Source of the DNA: Brachypterus glaber
Taxonomy: Eukaryota; Arthropoda; Insecta; Coleoptera; Kateretidae
Assembly: GCA_958510825.1 (NCBI GenBank)
Contig: OY294049.1
Span: forward strand, 32,020,774-32,084,773
Direction: 5' to 3'
Length of the DNA stretch: 64,000 nucleotides
The notes below the pieces were generated by a model. The model was not told the origin of the DNA. It was given only the letters and a program-made list of their open reading frames with translations, and made no database searches. How positions within the stretch are numbered: position 1 is the stretch's first letter; the number at the start of each line of letters is the position of its first letter. A program made the position numbers and the translations under genes. This document shows, one piece after another, positions 60,061 to 64,000 of this stretch.

Positions 60061-60329
60061 ATGTATATGACTCAGCAAGTTAAAAATAGATTTTTTGTTA
60101 GCTCATTGTCATAGCTTTTGGAGCCTCTAGCACCCAAAGGAACCGGATTCGGAGTCTAGCAATTTAAAAATAGCTTAATCTGAATGTACTTTAAGACATA
60201 TATAAAATATAGCCGGGAGCAAATAATGAAATAAAAATGGTCACCAGCTCTCCGACTAAAGAGGCGTATATTCGTTCGCGCCTCTGTTACCAAGTACATT
60301 CTTTAAATTTATAGTTATGGTAGTGGGAG

Positions 60330-60655
60330 AACAGGGAGAAATATTAAACTGGAAGAATGTTAGGGAAAAAAAATTTACAAAAGAATAGCCAAGGTCACTT
60401 TTTTACAAAAATGAACATTGGGATGAAAATTATCATGAAGATATTCTCAAGAGAAAGTCTGGCCGACCTTCCCAGATGCATTTTTTTGAGGAAGGGGCCC
60501 CTAATTTGTATACTGAATATCTTCCAATTAATGAAAAGGAAGTACGCTGGCTTACAGGATCTGTGTAAAGGAGAAGTTATACCCGGTATATACCTTCAGT
60601 ATTACAAAGATTTGCCACACGACGAAAAAAAGGTACTTCCGATGAATAAGTAAGC
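60330..60655 (+). pseudogene. Unrecognised coding-like relic
   Basis: One plus-strand frame is open in three stretches separated by two stops (about 60384 and 60567). The middle stretch reads NEHWDENYHEDILKRKSGRP, SQMHFFEEGAPNLYTEYLP and NEKEVRWLTGSV, followed after a stop by RYIPSVLQRFATRRKKGTSD. Residue composition is protein-like and unlike random A+T-rich DNA. I do not recognise the family. It could be a retro-copied or transposon-derived relic; the overlapping 98-codon ATG frame at 60357 is less protein-like and is probably its shadow. Confidence 0.3.
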
Positions 60656-60767
60656 TTGGCAACTATAAAAAATAGTATAAGATCAAAAAGCCGCAATAGC
60701 CGCAAACAGTAGTCCTTTTCGTTGAATTCTTTAAAACTGTAGTTGTTGAAAATACGTTTTTGATTTG

Positions 60768-60914
60768 CAAAAATATAGTAGTTTATAACACAAGGACGAA
60801 AAATACTGTTTTTAGGGCGATTACGGATATTGCCATCCAAACTTAAAGAGCGAGGTTGGCAACCGTAATCGCCCTAAAAATAGTTTTCATCCGTGTATCA
60901 TACACTATTTTTTA
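60768..60914. repeat. 147 bp hairpin with AAAAATAGTG ends (3 of 3)
   Basis: TTTTTAGGGCGATTACGG (60809) pairs perfectly with CCGTAATCGCCCTAAAAA (60867). The outer boxes CAAAAATATAGTAGTTTATA and CATACACTATTTTTTA pair imperfectly. The centre is CCATCCAAACTTAAAGAGCG. Confidence 0.8.
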
Positions 60915-61486
60915 TTCGATTGTACATGTTAATAAATACATTTGTAATCGTTTGTAATTTTGATAACAAATTTGAGGTTAGAATTCAAATGTCAATAGTT
61001 TCAATATCAATCAACCGAAAAAATTTTCGTACGCGTTTATTATAAAAAAGTGGCGTTTTTAGATACAATCGAATAAAAAATATTTTTCCTATATTTTCTT
61101 TGTTTTGTTTTAAGGCGTATCGACAAGTATTAAAAGCGTAACTACCACTATAACAAAGAGGCGTATCGCTATAAATCTTCAATTTAAATAAGAAGTGGTA
61201 AGATTCATATTGGTCTAAAATAACAGAAATATATTCGCATATAAAATTTAAAATATGTCAGTAAAATACAGAATTTTTAAAACATATTTTTTTGTTTCCT
61301 GAAAAATATCAATTCCATTGGTAAGCCCCTATGTTATGAAGTCCTCGATATGATCTTGAATAAAGAGAATCTAATTCAAAACAAGAGAATTACGTACTTG
61401 GTTTAGGATATGATCTTGAATAAATGATTTTAGTGGCTTTGAATTAAGGAAACTCCCTTAAATGTAGGATCTAAAACGCTAAGATC
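60915..61486. other. A+T-rich stretch with a short direct repeat
   Basis: GATATGATCTTGAATAAA occurs at 61347 and 61407. No gene was recognised. Confidence 0.45.
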
Positions 61487-61541
61487 ATGGCGGACTTGAT
61501 CCAACACAATGATGACGTTGAAAATATGGAAAATATTATTG
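61487..61541 (+). CDS. Possible first coding exon
   Basis: An ATG in strong context (AAGATCATGGCGG) encodes MADLIQHNDDVENMENII and is followed by a possible donor G|GTTAAT at 61542. It lies 239 bases before the acceptor of the exon-like unit at 61781. The phases of the two do not give a long joint frame (a stop follows soon after the junction), so either the pairing is wrong or this is not a coding start. Unrecognised. Confidence 0.2.
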
Positions 61542-61780
61542 GTTAATATTTATTGGATAATTTTAAGAAAAAACTTTTACACTTTTATAAATTTTTACAA
61601 AATTTATAAATCTACGAATAAAAATCGAATGAATAGATTTTCACTAAATTCTAGAATCGTGTAAATCCATTCAGAGGTTTTTGCTTTTTAAAATGGTTAA
61701 TTTTTTTGAATTGAACGTTTTAATTGACGAGCCGTTTATATGAGAAATATGCTTTTGTTTCTTATCAGTTTTTTTTTCAG

Positions 61781-61863
61781 ATATCCGGAAAACCTCAAAA
61801 CGACGTAATGCAGACAAAGCGCTTTTTAACTGAAATTTTGACAGATTCTAGCTGGAAAACAAA
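61781..61863 (+). CDS. Candidate internal coding exon
   Basis: An 83 bp segment is bounded by a textbook acceptor (CTTATCAGTTTTTTTTTCAG) and a textbook donor (AAA|GTAAGT). Only one frame is open through it: ISGKPQNDVMQTKRFLTEIL then TDSSWKTK. Composition is more balanced than the surrounding DNA. I do not recognise the protein and found no partner exon with matching phase, apart from the uncertain ATG exon at 61487. It could be an exon of a host gene that extends beyond the window, or part of an element. Confidence 0.35.
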
Positions 61864-62824
61864 GTAAGTAAACGAGCCATAAAAATATGTAATACTTTGA
61901 ATTTCATAGTATACAGTAGATATACACGGTAAAAAATTAATGTAAAATAATGTAAAAGTACCTAAGTTTAGTAAGTAATATACTGTTTAATTCATAAACG
62001 TGTAAATTTGTATAACAAAGTTTAACACTTTTAGTGCCGGCCATATTTCCGGTGTACACGTCATTGGCCGGGAACGTGAACTTTTAAAATATGTTGCATT
62101 TTTTTATTTTTTGTACAAAAAGTACAACAACTATTTATTATTTTGATATTTTGAAGACAAATTGGTGTAATGTCACACGTGGTGTGCCACGGGTGATAGC
62201 AACACCATAAAATACGGAAAATTGCATAAAATTACAGCAATAATATAAAATTAAATAGATATAAATTGATTTGCACCTATTATCAATTACGGACTAAACA
62301 TATTTTTTCTATGGAAAATTTTACTATTGGGTCTATGGCAACCAATTTACATTTTTTTTACAGTACATTAGATATAGTCATCTAAAAGTTAATATTAAAT
62401 TTGGTTGACTGTCACCACATATTAGACTAAACTGTTATGCTAAAATTAATACACAGGCTTTAATTTGGAGATTTTTATTTCTATAAGTTAATAGCACTGT
62501 ACAGTTATCACTGATCATGTCAAGCACTTTAAAAATTAGCTGAAGTCGAATTTTTGTTAGTGTGTTGGTTTTGGTTTAAAAATGAGCTTTTGAGTTCCAA
62601 TAAAATCTAAAATATGTTTTGTTGATTACCACACATACTTTGTGAGCAAGTAGATATTAGTATTTTTTAATTTTGTATTCGTTTTGGTTCTTCATATACA
62701 CTATGGGTTTGAACAAAAATGTAATTTTTGAAATAAAAGAAAAGAAAAATAATATTTTTTATGAATTATGCAAGTTAAAAGACAAAATAAAATTATGCGC
62801 AATAAAGGGTTAATGGATTTAATA
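61864..62824. other. A+T-rich stretch, possible intron
   Basis: No further exon was recognised; there is a G+C-rich patch AGTGCCGGCCATATTTCCGG near 62032-62052. Confidence 0.4.
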
Positions 62825-63230
62825 ATATATGTGTATCAGGAAGGTGGTTCACCCTTCTTAACTTTTTTACTTTTTTAGGTAGGATCTTGAAATTGGCCGA
62901 AGCTATATTATGTATAATTTTTTGACATAGTTAGATTTTTTTTGACACTTCCGGTTGAATCTAACTTTTGATTTTTAAATGGAACACCCAGTATATTTTT
63001 AAATATTTTGATTCAGAAATCAATTCTGAGGACAAGCATGTGTCACTTGTCAAATTTTGACAGGTCATGTAATTTTTAGTTAAATCTACATTTTAAATCT
63101 TTTGTGTTTCAAAGCCAAGTACTTTCAAATAAACTATTCATGTATGGTATCAAAATGTTCTCAAGAAATTTCTCTTTCATTTTATCCTAATGAGCCACCC
63201 TTGTTCCCTAGCTAGGTCCAAACCCCTATA
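62825..63230. repeat. Single arm of the CCGGGTGTTTCAGG-type foldback
   Basis: ATCAGGAAGGTGGTTCACCC, AAGCTATATTATGTATAATT, GACACTTCCGGTTG, AATGGAACACCCAGTATA and TCAATTCTGAGGACAAGCAT match, inverted, the right arm at 58500-58980. No opposite arm is found. Confidence 0.7.
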
Positions 63231-63845
63231 TACAAATTTTTACAAGTTGAGGTTTAGAAAAACCTCCTTTTAACGTAAACAGTTAACTGGTAATAAGTGA
63301 TGTTCCAAAGGAGGGTCTGTAAAAAACGCCGAGTTTTGCCCACAAAAGTAACCTCTAAATCATATCTAGTTATTTTCTGTAGGGCCTAGGTGCCTAGGCG
63401 CACCTGTTGAAGTCAGAAAAAATGGTAATTTTTCCATAAAATGGCAGAAAATATTTTTAAAATAGCAAAATAAGTGCTGAGACGCTGAAAAGAGTGGCCA
63501 ATTTTTTAATTATAATTATTATATAATATATATAATATAATATTAGGTATAATAAAAAGTTAAATACAAACAATATATAGCATACAAATATTTTTTAGGA
63601 CACTCTATGTTGAATACTAACAATATTCATTAATATAGGGCGAAGTTGAGGTAGCGATATCAGGCCCACATTTCGCCAGCGAGTTGACTTGTATCCCCAC
63701 CCGCGCCCATGCAGCGTTTGATATGATGCGATGCATCGTTAAGCGAATCTGACTATTTAGTTTTTCTATTTCTTTTAATATTTTTTTTAATCTTAAGGAA
63801 TTGCATTTAAAAATATGAAATACTTTAAACTTAGTTTAATTAGTA
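63231..63845. other. Stretch without recognised gene
   Basis: It contains an ATATAATATA-rich tract (63505-63550) and a more G+C-rich patch (63640-63760). No coding region is supported. Confidence 0.5.
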
Positions 63846-63901
63846 GGGGAACATTTAAGTCTTACGTAAACATTGTTTCAGTAATTTTAGACCCCCTCCT
63901 C
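63846..63901. repeat. Truncated end of the GGGAACGTTCAAGT MITE family
   Basis: GGGGAACATTTAAGTCTTAC and a C-rich run (ACCCCCTCCTC) match the start of 26490-27013; it runs into Ns. Confidence 0.6.
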
Positions 63902-64000
63902 NNNNNNNNNNNNNNNNNNNNNNNNNNNNNNNNNNNNNNNNNNNNNNNNNNNNNNNNNNNNNNNNNNNNNNNNNNNNNNNNNNNNNNNNNNNNNNNNNNN
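63902..64000. other. Assembly gap (Ns)
   Basis: Ns continue to the window end. Confidence 1.

Overview
The window looks like a gene-poor, very A+T-rich piece of an insect nuclear genome. No bacterial operons, tRNA or rRNA genes or CRISPR arrays are visible. Almost everything that can be recognised is a transposable element, an element remnant, or a satellite-like repeat. The one recognisable host gene is a minus-strand SV2-like major facilitator transporter. Two of its coding exons (21538-21741 and 9648-9810) face each other across an 11.7 kb intron. The insect assignment rests on that transporter and on the kinds of LINE, gypsy, foldback and Tc1-type repeats present. A beetle would fit, but I cannot prove it.

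1-7.5 kb: a diverged direct repeat (about 40-900); a decayed LINE split by a 471 bp terminal-inverted-repeat (TIR) element (1411-2330); a tandem-repeat element (3.77-4.29 kb); a 1.18 kb foldback (5014-6197); a short TIR element (6520-6636). 7.5-12.6 kb: two copies of a composite repeat, each a palindrome followed by G-rich modules. The second copy carries a 511 bp foldback with an 8 bp target duplication. Between them lie a Tc1-like transposase remnant and transporter exon 9648-9810.

13.8-19.9 kb: a young Ty3/gypsy element with 2,106 bp LTRs and a TSD. Most of gag-pol is deleted, leaving a broken integrase. It lies antisense in the transporter intron. 21.5-28.8 kb: transporter exon, two further foldbacks, an inverted copy of the ~100 bp satellite element, Harbinger-like MITEs and an inverted-orientation copy of the 5-6 kb foldback.

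28.5-32 kb: a minus-strand LINE split by a 2,138 bp foldback (TA duplication) and a MITE. 32.6-36.7 kb: nested TIR elements (CAGTGCGG type, TCGTCGGC type and an ACGT-rich 1,242 bp element). 36915-37114 is an assembly gap. 38-42 kb: a second copy of the 3.8 kb tandem-repeat element and more foldbacks. 42.2-46.8 kb: inverted arms around an uninterrupted (TG)n of 1,583 bp.

47.9-50.5 kb: a plus-strand LINE with endonuclease and RT remnants and a (TCTA)n tail. 51.5-60.1 kb: arrays of a ~100 bp satellite, each led by a conserved head with GGTC repeats, and a 2.8 kb foldback. 60-63.9 kb: a coding-like relic, a hairpin, a candidate spliced exon and single repeat arms, ending in Ns.

There is no functional pathway here. 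The story is layered insertion: several elements sit inside other elements at positions where the target duplication can be read, so relative ages can be ordered. The least explained items are the three ~140 bp hairpins with shared ends but different G+C-rich centres, the 511 bp foldback built from a 15 bp minisatellite, and the very long pure TG tract inside a foldback.
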